Source: an uncultured Bacteroidales bacterium (GTDB taxonomy: Bacteria > Bacteroidota > Bacteroidia > Bacteroidales > Muribaculaceae). Taken from it: a stretch of 50,911 bases of DNA. The stretch covers positions 1 to 50,911 of the forward strand of contig CACZHT010000021.1 in assembly GCA_902781045.1 (NCBI GenBank), written 5' to 3'. Positions 16,401 to 23,072 of the stretch are shown piece after piece. The notes below the pieces were generated by a model. The model ran no database searches, had not been told where the DNA came from, and worked only from the letters and a program-made list of their open reading frames with translations. Position numbers and translations under genes: made by a program. Position 1 is the stretch's first letter. Each line of letters begins with the position of its first letter.

Positions 16401-16981
16401 ACCAGGTGACCCTGTCCAGCTACAGCATCGGCCAGACCGAGGTCACACAGGAGTTGTGGCTGGCCGTGATGGGCACCAACCCAAGCCGTTACACCGGCAA
16501 CTTGCAGCGACCCGTGGAATCTGTGACTTGGGACGACTGCCAGGCGTTCATCAATCGGTTGAACGAGCTCACCGGAATGGCGTTCCGCTTTCCCACCGAG
16601 CCCGAGTGGGAGTATGCGGCCCGGGGCGGCAAGCGCACCAAGGGCTATACCTACGCCGGCAGCAACAACGTCGATGATGTGGCATGGTACTTGGATAACA
16701 TCCCGAATTATAGCACCCAGACAGTGGCCACCAAGGCACCGAACGAACTGGGACTGTACGACATGAATGGCAACGTGATTGAGTGGTGCCAGGATTATGG
16801 TTATTACTACACCGAGGATGCACAAATCAATCCTGTCTGCACAAGTTCTGATTACGAACCCGAGCGCATGTATCGTGGTGGTTGTTATTCTGATCAAGCT
16901 AATTGGTTCAGTGTGGTTTATCGCAATTGGATGGTACCGACGAGAGTGGATGGCCGCAACGGCTTGCGCCTGGCCCTCTAG
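13448..16981 (+). CDS. Secreted multidomain protein: beta-rich, LRR, dockerin-like, FGE/C-lectin-like
   Basis: A 1177-residue exported protein (signal peptide residues 1-20). Residues 21-250 and about 690-880 are beta-helix-like carbohydrate-type repeats (NTVTLTNVTISR; NVLTLTNATITSD). Two leucine-rich-repeat blocks each begin with NFPDANFR (near residues 273 and 467) and contain LTELRCEDNPLTTLDVS-type units. Residues 892-945 form a dockerin type I-like pair of DVNGDG calcium loops with a near-exact internal duplication. Residues about 955-1177 are a sulfatase-modifying-factor (FGE, C-type-lectin fold) domain: GGTFTMGAV, FRFPTEPEWEYAARGG, GLYDMNGNVIEWC, ending RNGLRLAL. It is probably surface-exposed and ligand-binding, not an enzyme. 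The C-terminal 40 codons are AT-richer than the rest. Confidence 0.85.
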   Translation: MKKLFTIWALLLAALAAQAATYYGFKIAGVPVNSDNYQNVTGSNIASGTVVYNPSSNTVTLTNVTISRTGSDNRAIYNESNSGLTVKLVGTNNLSATQSAPVRIEKNTTITVSSGTTTITGGSEGGIYISGAYDLTINGPGTLNITATSKGGIEGSNHNNSVSFFNVNATIYGGGGDLLDISKVLFYNSVNPSTAPKTVTLKSISSSQPNVKNVSSMGFSPNVVIQQPVGANFNSSSKSIANYDYTNNAFLSDVKGADIVISDKDVVADFSIDNFPDANFRNYLAQKFKKRFITKADVAATYWLSPINEGISNLKGVEYFTALTDLSCKQNNLTTFDVSALTALTELRCEDNPLTTLDVSHNPNLKLLYCYNTSLTTLNLANNTKMEDLWLEDNYISGSGAAQFVESLPTRTGAMLSFQFMDRYEKGNELTVEQVQIARAKGWNPQRLERVNVIYEDYWGVAYLNTTNFPDANFRSAISDTDTDSNGKLDQDEWKAVTELNVGNQNISSLVGIKYFTELTSLNVNQNNLGTLNLNKNTKLTFLSCANNQLTNLYVAGCTQLQTLLCSANQLRQLDLTPNAALSRLSCEANKLTSLRVSTGAFAAGLTTNFYVFSNQLGSSAVDQFIASLDNRPTRKSYYIFTTGAGDQQMTTAQVQQSRAKGWWPMLLTDGTLTDYEGAQDYPITIAGTVVTSDNKDGVAGDGITGTITYDPEDNVLTLTNATITSDNIPIKVDRALPGIKIVLRGDNTINCTRNTGMIAVSVGNCDGAVIEGPGRLTVNNSGAALWIGSGSGSGDHRMTIRNCTIVATARSGGGSTAISEDDGDANLTIDNATVRLEHGYINCGYDLQLVGCHITLPEGGYVDRGDVCAPGVSGSYTGYIAIEPVLKSSGDVNGDGTVDAFDVNMVINIMLGKAENTVMADVNGDGMVDAFDVNAIINIMLGKASADVTTTYTVNGVSFKMVQVEGGTFTMGAVTGPANQTPAHQVTLSSYSIGQTEVTQELWLAVMGTNPSRYTGNLQRPVESVTWDDCQAFINRLNELTGMAFRFPTEPEWEYAARGGKRTKGYTYAGSNNVDDVAWYLDNIPNYSTQTVATKAPNELGLYDMNGNVIEWCQDYGYYYTEDAQINPVCTSSDYEPERMYRGGCYSDQANWFSVVYRNWMVPTRVDGRNGLRLAL
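16121..16282 (+). repeat. Duplicated dockerin-loop coding unit, 90-bp period
   Basis: The segments 16121-16192 and 16211-16282 are nearly identical at the DNA level, encoding two DVNGDGxVDAFDVN helices. Conservation at synonymous sites suggests a recent duplication or gene conversion. Confidence 0.85.
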
Positions 16982-17013
16982 CCCCGCGTCATTGCACAGA
17001 TGCATTATCAACT

Positions 17014-17056
17014 GCACGCTGCGTCCCGTCTCAGACGACGCAGCGTGCTGCTTTCT
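17014..17056 (+). terminator. Terminator of the LRR-dockerin-FGE gene
   Basis: Perfect 12-bp stem GCACGCTGCGTC / GACGCAGCGTGC (17014-17025 with 17037-17048), followed by a T-rich segment. Confidence 0.85.
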
Positions 17057-17060
17057 TGTG

Positions 17061-17165
17061 GTAATGAAGTAAAGTAGTAATGAAGTAAAGTAGTAAAGTA
17101 GTAAAGTAGTAAAGTAGTAGGGTAGTAGGGTAGTAAGGGAGTAGGGTTGTAGGGTAGTAAGGGAG
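17061..17165. repeat. 8-bp AAGTAGTA minisatellite
   Basis: Tandem AGTAGTAA / GGTAGTAG units over about 100 bp. This and neighbouring repeats fill most of the 418-bp gap 16982-17399. Confidence 0.85.
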
Positions 17166-17172
17166 TTCCACA

Positions 17173-17196
17173 GTAGGGACGTGGCGTACTGCGTGA
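17173..17196. repeat. Interspersed GTAGGGACG element
   Basis: The 24-nt stretch begins GTAGGGACGTGGCGTACTGC. A close copy is at 42210-42233 inside the RNA candidate, and a partial copy near 28857 shares TGCCGCGTGATCA. It is a dispersed palindromic element of this genome. Confidence 0.6.
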
Positions 17197-17267
17197 TTTC
17201 CTGGCGATAGAAATCGGCCAAGAACAATATTTTGCTCTTGGCCGTTCAATAATTCTCGTTTTTTCCG

Positions 17268-17275
17268 TAAATTTG
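17268..17275 (+). promoter_or_regulatory. -7 box TAAATTTG, possible helicase promoter
   Basis: TAAATTTG matches TAnnTTTG about 125 nt before the ATG at 17400, implying a long leader containing a REP-like hairpin. Confidence 0.45.
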
Positions 17276-17307
17276 CACCGTCATTAATCGCCAAACAATT
17301 GTGAGTT

Positions 17308-17352
17308 CATACCCTACCCCTGCCGCTCTCCTTTCAGGGAGGGGAGGCTAGG
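17308..17352. repeat. REP-like GC hairpin
   Basis: CTACCCCTGCCGCTCTCC facing GGGAGGGGAGG, a degenerate member of the family at 13319, 24942 and 26561. It is followed by ATTATGAATTATGAATTG, which runs to 6 nt before the helicase start. Confidence 0.6.
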
Positions 17353-17399
17353 AGACTACCAAGCAGTCATTATGCATTATGAATTATGAATTGAGATAG

Positions 17400-19466
17400 A
17401 TGGATTTCAACCTGCCCGAAAATATCGACCTCGACAACCCGGAGTTCCAGAACGTGTGGAACCTGATTCAGCACACCCGACAGTCGGTTTTCCTCACCGG
17501 AAAGGCCGGCACCGGAAAGAGCACTTTCCTCAAGTATATCTGCGCCAACACGCGCAAGAAGTATGTCGTGCTGGCGCCAACCGGCATCGCCGCCGTCAAC
17601 GTCGGCGGCCAGACGCTGCACTCGTTCTTCAAGATACCCTTCCGGCCTCTACTGGCCGATGACCCCGACTTTGCGCCCCGACAGATACGCAAGACGCTGC
17701 GTTACACCAAGGAGAAAGTCAAGCTCATCCAGCAACTCGACCTCATCATCATCGACGAGATCTCGATGGTCAGGGCCGACATCATCGACTTTGTCGACAA
17801 GGTGTTGCGCACCTATTCGGGCAACATGCGTGAACCCTTCGGTGGCAAGCAGTTGCTCTTTGTGGGAGACATATTCCAGCTCGAGCCGGTGGTCACGCGC
17901 GACATGCGGCAGATTTTGCAGCGCGACTACCGCCAGTTCTTCTTTTTCAACGCCCATGTGTTCGGCGACCTGGGGCTGGTCCCCATCGAGCTGCGCAAAA
18001 TCTACCGCCAGACCGACAGCGACTTTGTCGCACTGCTCGACCGTGTGCGCATCAGCCGCGCCACCCGCGACGACATGATGTGCCTCAACGCGCGATGCAA
18101 CCCTGCCTACAACGACGATGGCTTTGTCATCACCCTGGCCACACGCCGCGACACGGTCAACAGCATCAACGATGACCACATGGCGGCGCTCAAGACGCCC
18201 GAGCACGTCTATCAGGGCGAGATTGAGGGCAACTTCCCCGAGAACGACCTGCCCACATCGCTGCAGCTCACACTCAAGGTCGGAGCGCAGGTCATCTTCA
18301 TCCGCAACGACAAAGAGGGCCGCTGGGTCAACGGCACCATCGGACGCGTCCATGACCTGACCGACGACAAGGTGCAGATTGTCCTGGAGGATGGCGACGT
18401 CTATGACATCGAGCCTGAGGTATGGGAAAACATCCAGTACACCTACGATGAAAAGAAGAAGGCTGTGGTCGAGAACGTACTGGGCTCATTCAAGCAACTG
18501 CCCGTCAAGGCCGCGTGGGCACTGACGGTTCACAAAAGTCAGGGGCTTACGTTCAACAACGTGGTCATCGACTTTGCTGGTGGGGCATTCACCAGTGGGC
18601 AGACCTATGTGGCCCTGTCGCGATGCACCACGCTCAAGGGCATCACCCTGCTCAAGCCCTTGAGCGAGCGCGACATCATCGTCAACACAGCCGTGGTCGA
18701 CTTCAGCCGACGCTTCAACGACCAGCGGGCCATCGACGATGCGCTCAACCAGGAACGCGCGCGCCAGCTATATGTCAGGGCCAACCATGCCTTTGAGCAC
18801 CATGAGTGGCGCGAGTGTGTCGAGTGTTTTGCGCAGGCCACCGCCATCAACAACCAGATTCAGAACCCCGTCGTGCAGCGCCTCATTGCCACCAAACTCG
18901 CCTCGTTCAACCGCCTGGTCAATCAGGTCAAGACACTGCAAGAGGCCGTCGATGCCCAGCATAAGCTGCTCAAGGAGCTGGCGCAGGAATATGCTGCCAT
19001 GGGCGACCAGTCGCAGGGCTTCGGCTCGCTTGTGGGCGAGGACGCGGTGCCCTACGGCGAGACGGCACCGCTCGATGACATTGCCATTCGCACCGCTCTG
19101 GCCAACTATGACAAGGCCCTGCGCATCGACCACGAGTGCATCCAGGCCATGCTGGGCAAGGCACGCCTCATGGCCACCATCGACCAGACCGACCAAGCCA
19201 TCGAGGGCTACAACCAGGCGTTGGCACTCGACAAGAATTGCTATGACGCGCACATGGGGCTGGCACACATCCACCTCGACCGCAAGCACACCCCCGAGGT
19301 CATCAAGGCCCTAAAGCGAGCCTGCAAGGCCGACAAGACCCGTCCCGAGCCGCACGACCAGCTGGCCGCCATCTACGATCGCATCGGCCTCGACGACCTG
19401 GCCGACGAGCAGCGAGAACTGGCCCGCCGCCTGCGCCAGCCGCGCAAAGCCCGCCGCAAAGCCTAG
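17400..19466 (+). CDS. PIF1-like helicase fused to TPR repeats
   Basis: A 688-residue superfamily 1 helicase. Walker A GKAGTGKST at residues 34-42, motif Ia LAPTGIAAVNVGGQTLHSFF (58-77), Walker B LIIIDEISM (115-123) and motif III FVGDIFQLEPV (154-164) are the PIF1/RecD2 pattern. A central OB-like insert follows, and the late motif LTVHKSQGLTFNNVVID with YVALSRCT completes the core at about residue 405. Residues about 540-688 are tetratricopeptide repeats (LANYDKALRIDHECIQAMLG; GYNQALALDKNCYDAHMGLA), ending in a basic tail. It probably unwinds DNA 5'-3' and the TPRs may dock partners. It is monocistronic, followed by a bidirectional terminator. Confidence 0.9.
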   Translation: MDFNLPENIDLDNPEFQNVWNLIQHTRQSVFLTGKAGTGKSTFLKYICANTRKKYVVLAPTGIAAVNVGGQTLHSFFKIPFRPLLADDPDFAPRQIRKTLRYTKEKVKLIQQLDLIIIDEISMVRADIIDFVDKVLRTYSGNMREPFGGKQLLFVGDIFQLEPVVTRDMRQILQRDYRQFFFFNAHVFGDLGLVPIELRKIYRQTDSDFVALLDRVRISRATRDDMMCLNARCNPAYNDDGFVITLATRRDTVNSINDDHMAALKTPEHVYQGEIEGNFPENDLPTSLQLTLKVGAQVIFIRNDKEGRWVNGTIGRVHDLTDDKVQIVLEDGDVYDIEPEVWENIQYTYDEKKKAVVENVLGSFKQLPVKAAWALTVHKSQGLTFNNVVIDFAGGAFTSGQTYVALSRCTTLKGITLLKPLSERDIIVNTAVVDFSRRFNDQRAIDDALNQERARQLYVRANHAFEHHEWRECVECFAQATAINNQIQNPVVQRLIATKLASFNRLVNQVKTLQEAVDAQHKLLKELAQEYAAMGDQSQGFGSLVGEDAVPYGETAPLDDIAIRTALANYDKALRIDHECIQAMLGKARLMATIDQTDQAIEGYNQALALDKNCYDAHMGLAHIHLDRKHTPEVIKALKRACKADKTRPEPHDQLAAIYDRIGLDDLADEQRELARRLRQPRKARRKA

Positions 19467-19499
19467 CCACCCCAAAAAGTTCGCACCTTCGAAAAAATA

Positions 19500-19548
19500 A
19501 TGGGGCCTGACACTTGGTCGCCCATCTCGGCGCGGTGTCAGGCCTCAT
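19500..19548. terminator. Bidirectional terminator
   Basis: A 14-bp stem ATGGGGCCTGACAC / GTGTCAGGCCTCAT (one G-T pair), 19500-19513 with 19535-19548, between the convergent helicase and esterase genes; the minus-strand exit has a T-run. Confidence 0.85.
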
Positions 19549-19570
19549 TTCATGGAGGGGCGCTAACCAC

Positions 19571-21379
19571 TCATCGGGTGGCTACACCCTTGCTTTCAAG
19601 CCAGTGGCGCAGCTGGTCGGCATACTCGTCGGCCGGTGTGAGCGGGCTGGTGAGCGACTTGTACACCGCGTTGGCGCGTGCCGGGACATCCATGCCCTCG
19701 GGCTGCGTCGGGTTCTCGTTGAGATAAGACACTAGGTCGGCAATCAGTTGCTCGATATCGATGCCCGAGTCCTGACCCATCTCGCGCAGTGCCTGCTCGT
19801 CGATGCCCAGCTCGGCTAGACGAGCCATCACGGCGGCAACAATGTCGTTCATGGTGTCGCCCTGACCCTGCTGCATCTGGTCGATCACGGCCTGGATAAT
19901 GCTGCGGCAGTCGATGCCCATCTCGTCCAGGGCGCGCAGGGTGGCAATCAGGTCAAAGTCGGCCCCGGCCTGTGCCCAGGTGGCGTAAGGCTCGATGAGT
20001 TCGCCGTCGGCATACATCTGTGGCCAGGCCTTGATGGCCGCGACAGACTGAATCAGATAAATCACCGTGGCGGTGAGGTGACCCAGCTTGGGCACAACAA
20101 AGTTGGTCTGCAGATGGGTGCGGCCCGGAACGATGCTGGGCTCAAAGCCATACTGCTCCAGGTGGCGCAGCACGGGACGTGCCGACTGCACAGGAACATA
20201 GTCATCGCCGCGTGAGTGGAAGATGAACAGGCGCTGGCTCGGGTCGGGCACCCAGCCGGTGGCGATGCTGTTCTGCGCAAACAGGTCTTGAACTAACTGC
20301 GACTCTGCGCTGTTCAGGTCGCAATAGGGGGCGTTGAGAATCTCGTGAACCTTCTTCTCGCGACCGATGGAGTCGCACACGGGCCACGACGAGTAGTTCT
20401 TGGAGTTGATCCACTCGTCGATGCGGCTGGCGATGTAGGGGGTGAACACCTGTTCGTAGGTCAGACCCAGCTGCTGGGTCTCATTGAGCGACACCATCAG
20501 CAGGGCCAGCACGGCATTGTAGGCCGTCGAGTCGATGCGGACGTACTCGCGGTAGCACTCCAGAATGTCGCTGGGGCTGCCGCCTGCAAACGTCTTGTCG
20601 AACGAGATGCGGTCACTGAACTCCATGTCGCGCAGTTTCTGCGTAGCCAAGGCGTCAAAGCCGCCGCTGGAGTAGCCCACGTTGAATGTGAGTGGGCCGT
20701 AGTCGATGCCCAGCTCTTCAAGCAGACGACGAGCGGCCAGCAGGCAGTCGAGCGAGGCATTGCCGTTGGCCGTGCCCTGCAGGTAGGCCTGCGGGAAGCG
20801 CACCGTCGAACCGAAGCCGTAGAAGTCGCTCTCGATGATGATATAGTCGGGATTCAGCGGGTTGGCCAGGAACATGGCCTCCAGCGTGTTGAAGCCTTCG
20901 GTGGGTGCCTCGATGCGGTTGAAGATGGTGTAGTGGTTAAACAGCAGGATGCCCTGGCTGGGAGCCTCGCCATCAAGGATGTTCTTGGGAATGACGATGC
21001 GCCCGCTCATGGTGATGGAGTCGCCCTGCGGGTCAACGGTGGGGTAGAGGAAGTTGTACTGACGCACAGGACGTGTGCCCAGACTGAGGCCCTCATACTC
21101 AAAGGTCATGTCCAGGTCGGTCTCGCCGGGCAGCAGCACCTCGCGGGTGCCTATCTCCAGCTCGTCGAACATGCACTCGGTGGTCGTGATGATCTCTCCG
21201 TCATAGGTGGTTAGGGTCAGTGACCCGTCGTCGTTGAAGTCGATGGCCGACAACTCCGACGAGGTGATGGCGTGCATCGAGCCGTCCTCGAGCACATACT
21301 TGATGACCATGGCTTGGGCGGTTGCGCCAAGGAGCAGGGCGGCAACCAGCAGCAGTGTGTAGCGTAAAATCTTGTTCAT
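19571..21379 (-). CDS. Secreted alpha/beta-hydrolase (esterase/lipase-like)
   Basis: A 602-residue exported protein (signal peptide residues 1-23). Residues 24-80 form a small beta module (VIKYVLEDGSMHAI, SAIDFNDDGSLTLTTYDG). The hydrolase core runs from about residue 100 to 460, with the nucleophile elbow GYSSGG (Ser237), an acid candidate in SRGDDYVPVQSA and a His candidate in LGHLTATV. This resembles secretory-lipase and prolyl-oligopeptidase-like esterases, so ester or acyl hydrolysis outside the cytoplasm is likely, substrate unknown. Residues 460-602 are helical, with no assigned domain. It starts 6 nt after a small secreted protein gene whose N-terminal module is similar, so they are co-expressed. 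Confidence 0.8.
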   Translation of the reverse strand: MNKILRYTLLLVAALLLGATAQAMVIKYVLEDGSMHAITSSELSAIDFNDDGSLTLTTYDGEIITTTECMFDELEIGTREVLLPGETDLDMTFEYEGLSLGTRPVRQYNFLYPTVDPQGDSITMSGRIVIPKNILDGEAPSQGILLFNHYTIFNRIEAPTEGFNTLEAMFLANPLNPDYIIIESDFYGFGSTVRFPQAYLQGTANGNASLDCLLAARRLLEELGIDYGPLTFNVGYSSGGFDALATQKLRDMEFSDRISFDKTFAGGSPSDILECYREYVRIDSTAYNAVLALLMVSLNETQQLGLTYEQVFTPYIASRIDEWINSKNYSSWPVCDSIGREKKVHEILNAPYCDLNSAESQLVQDLFAQNSIATGWVPDPSQRLFIFHSRGDDYVPVQSARPVLRHLEQYGFEPSIVPGRTHLQTNFVVPKLGHLTATVIYLIQSVAAIKAWPQMYADGELIEPYATWAQAGADFDLIATLRALDEMGIDCRSIIQAVIDQMQQGQGDTMNDIVAAVMARLAELGIDEQALREMGQDSGIDIEQLIADLVSYLNENPTQPEGMDVPARANAVYKSLTSPLTPADEYADQLRHWLESKGVATR

Positions 21380-21385
21380 AGCTGG

Positions 21386-21748
21386 TTACTTTTTGATCAT
21401 TTTATATACCTTATCTCCCTCGCGCACGACATAGATGCCTTGCGGCAGGTTGTTCACATCGACCATGCGGTGTCCCTGCAGGTCGTAGACTTGTTGTTGG
21501 CCGGCATCATTGCTGGGTTGTGCTTTCACTGCGTCAATTGCTGTGACCTCGCCGCGGCATATCAGGGCATAGTCGACATTGTCGCGCACCTCGCCACTGG
21601 CATACTCGATGGTCACACGCTCGCGGTCGAACGTGATGCGGCGCACTTGCTTGCCTTGCTCGTCGACGGCTGCCACCGTCTGCGCACCGGCACTGCAGCA
21701 TGCGCCCAGGCAACATGCCACAACTAGAGCTAGTTTGATTGCTTTCAT
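21386..21748 (-). CDS. Small secreted protein with Bacteroidales C-terminal motif
   Basis: A 120-residue protein with a Cys-rich signal peptide (MKAIKLALVVACCLGACCS, cleavage near AGAQ). Residues 24-75 carry the short beta module RRITFDRERVTIEYASGEVR, similar to that at the start of the esterase downstream. The C-terminus reads VYDLQGHRMVDVNNLPQGIY, then VVREGDKVYKMIKK, the ending found on many exported Bacteroidales proteins and resembling a sorting or anchoring tag. It may be a companion or chaperone of the esterase; that is inference from operon structure. It begins 49 nt after a TAACTTTG box. Confidence 0.72.
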   Translation of the reverse strand: MKAIKLALVVACCLGACCSAGAQTVAAVDEQGKQVRRITFDRERVTIEYASGEVRDNVDYALICRGEVTAIDAVKAQPSNDAGQQQVYDLQGHRMVDVNNLPQGIYVVREGDKVYKMIKK

Positions 21749-21796
21749 AGTTCTTTAAAATTTAGATAAATTTGTGATCAATCTGGAATTTGGCGG

Positions 21797-21804
21797 CAAA
21801 GTTA
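21797..21804 (-). promoter_or_regulatory. -7 box TAACTTTG of the esterase operon
   Basis: The minus strand reads TAACTTTG, 48 nt before the ATG at 21748, back to back with the promoter at 21867. Confidence 0.65.
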
Positions 21805-21866
21805 CAACTTTTAATCCATAATTCACAATTCGCAATCCATAATTCATGATTCTCAATTATTTTTAG

Positions 21867-21874
21867 TACCTTTG
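21867..21874 (+). promoter_or_regulatory. -7 box TACCTTTG immediately before the Omp85-like gene (leaderless)
   Basis: TACCTTTG, then CGGCC, then ATG at 21880. The arrangement and even the following codons (ATGTTTCG) match trmN6. Confidence 0.75.
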
Positions 21875-21879
21875 CGGCC

Positions 21880-23007
21880 ATGTTTCGCAATTTTGTGACA
21901 TACGTGTTGCTCATAGTGGGGCTTGTGGCGGGGGCAGAGCCGGCCGACTCGGTGCACCGCGGTGGATTCTTCCAGAAGGTCAAGGACTATCTGAGCCTGG
22001 ACAACGACACGGCAAACACTACTCCAAAGCGCTTTAGCATCAGCTTCTTGGGAGGCCCAAGCTATGCCAATGACTCACGCTTCAGCCTGGGAGTGGCAGG
22101 AATGGCGCAATATCGCCTCAATGGTTGCGACACCATACAGCCTAGCTATGCCACCATCACCGGCAACATCACCACTGCCGGATTCTGGAAGCTGGGTATC
22201 GAAGGATCGATGTTCTTCCCACGCGAGAGCAAACGGCTCAACTATGAGATGGAGGTGGAGTATGCGCCCCGCGACTTCTGGGGCATGGGCTACTATCGCG
22301 GCAACAGCGACCGACACACACAGCTGCACCAGCACAACTACAAGGTCAAGGGCGAGTTCCTCTTTCGTATGGCCGAGGACTTCTATGCCGGCCCAATGTT
22401 GCAGTGGGACTATGCAAGCAGCGGTGCCATTGAGGATGAGGAACTGCTTGATGGCCAGGATCACGTGGTGCGAAACTATGGCTTCGGTGTCACTTTGCAG
22501 TACGACAGCCGAGACCTCATGACCAATGCCTACAGTGGCGTATATGTCTATCTCAACCAGGTGTTTCGCCCCAAGTTCCTGTGGAACCGCTACGCATTCT
22601 CCACCACCGACTTCGAAGCCTGCTACTACCATAAGGCATGGCGAGGAGCTGTGATTGCCGGGCAAGTGACAGCATTGTTCAACCTGGGCAACCCCTCCTG
22701 GGCAATGATGGCACTGTTGGGTGACAGCGAGAGCATGCGTGGCTACTACAGGGGGCGCTATCGCGACAAGCACATGACCACGGCACAGGTCGAGATTCGG
22801 CAGTACATCGGGCGTCGATTCGGAGCCGTCGTGTGGGGTGGGGCGGGCAGCGTATTCCACGACAGCAACTCGTTAAGGCACTGGATGCCCAACTATGGCG
22901 TGGGCTTGCGCTGGGAGTTCCGCCGCAGGGTCAACATACGCCTCGACTATGGATTCGGCAAGCGAGGCCAGTCGGGATTCATGTTCAACATCAACGAAGC
23001 CTTTTAA
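21880..23007 (+). CDS. Omp85/BamA-superfamily outer membrane barrel
   Basis: A 375-residue barrel protein with a signal peptide (about residues 1-20). Residues 50-375 alternate like beta strands, and the segment LLGDSESMRGYYRGRYRDK (about residues 284-302) is the Omp85 surface-antigen signature (VRGY/F in the L6 loop, with the invariant RG). There are no POTRA domains, so it is shorter than BamA or TamA and belongs to the short 'surface antigen D15-like' group whose role is unknown, perhaps lipid or protein transport across the outer membrane. It ends GFMFNINEAF, with a terminal aromatic. It is likely translated from a leaderless mRNA. The EptA-like gene follows 65 nt later. Confidence 0.85.
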   Translation: MFRNFVTYVLLIVGLVAGAEPADSVHRGGFFQKVKDYLSLDNDTANTTPKRFSISFLGGPSYANDSRFSLGVAGMAQYRLNGCDTIQPSYATITGNITTAGFWKLGIEGSMFFPRESKRLNYEMEVEYAPRDFWGMGYYRGNSDRHTQLHQHNYKVKGEFLFRMAEDFYAGPMLQWDYASSGAIEDEELLDGQDHVVRNYGFGVTLQYDSRDLMTNAYSGVYVYLNQVFRPKFLWNRYAFSTTDFEACYYHKAWRGAVIAGQVTALFNLGNPSWAMMALLGDSESMRGYYRGRYRDKHMTTAQVEIRQYIGRRFGAVVWGGAGSVFHDSNSLRHWMPNYGVGLRWEFRRRVNIRLDYGFGKRGQSGFMFNINEAF

Positions 23008-23020
23008 CCCCCCTCGCTCC

Positions 23021-23060
23021 CATCGAATGCTCGAATGCTCGCCCACATCGAATGCTCGAA
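23021..23060. repeat. CATCGAATGCTCGAA repeats
   Basis: Short units of ATCGAATGCTCG before the start of the EptA-like gene; the CTCGAATG motif is the same as in the minisatellite at 41721-41791. Confidence 0.7.
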
Positions 23061-23072
23061 AAAAACTAACCA

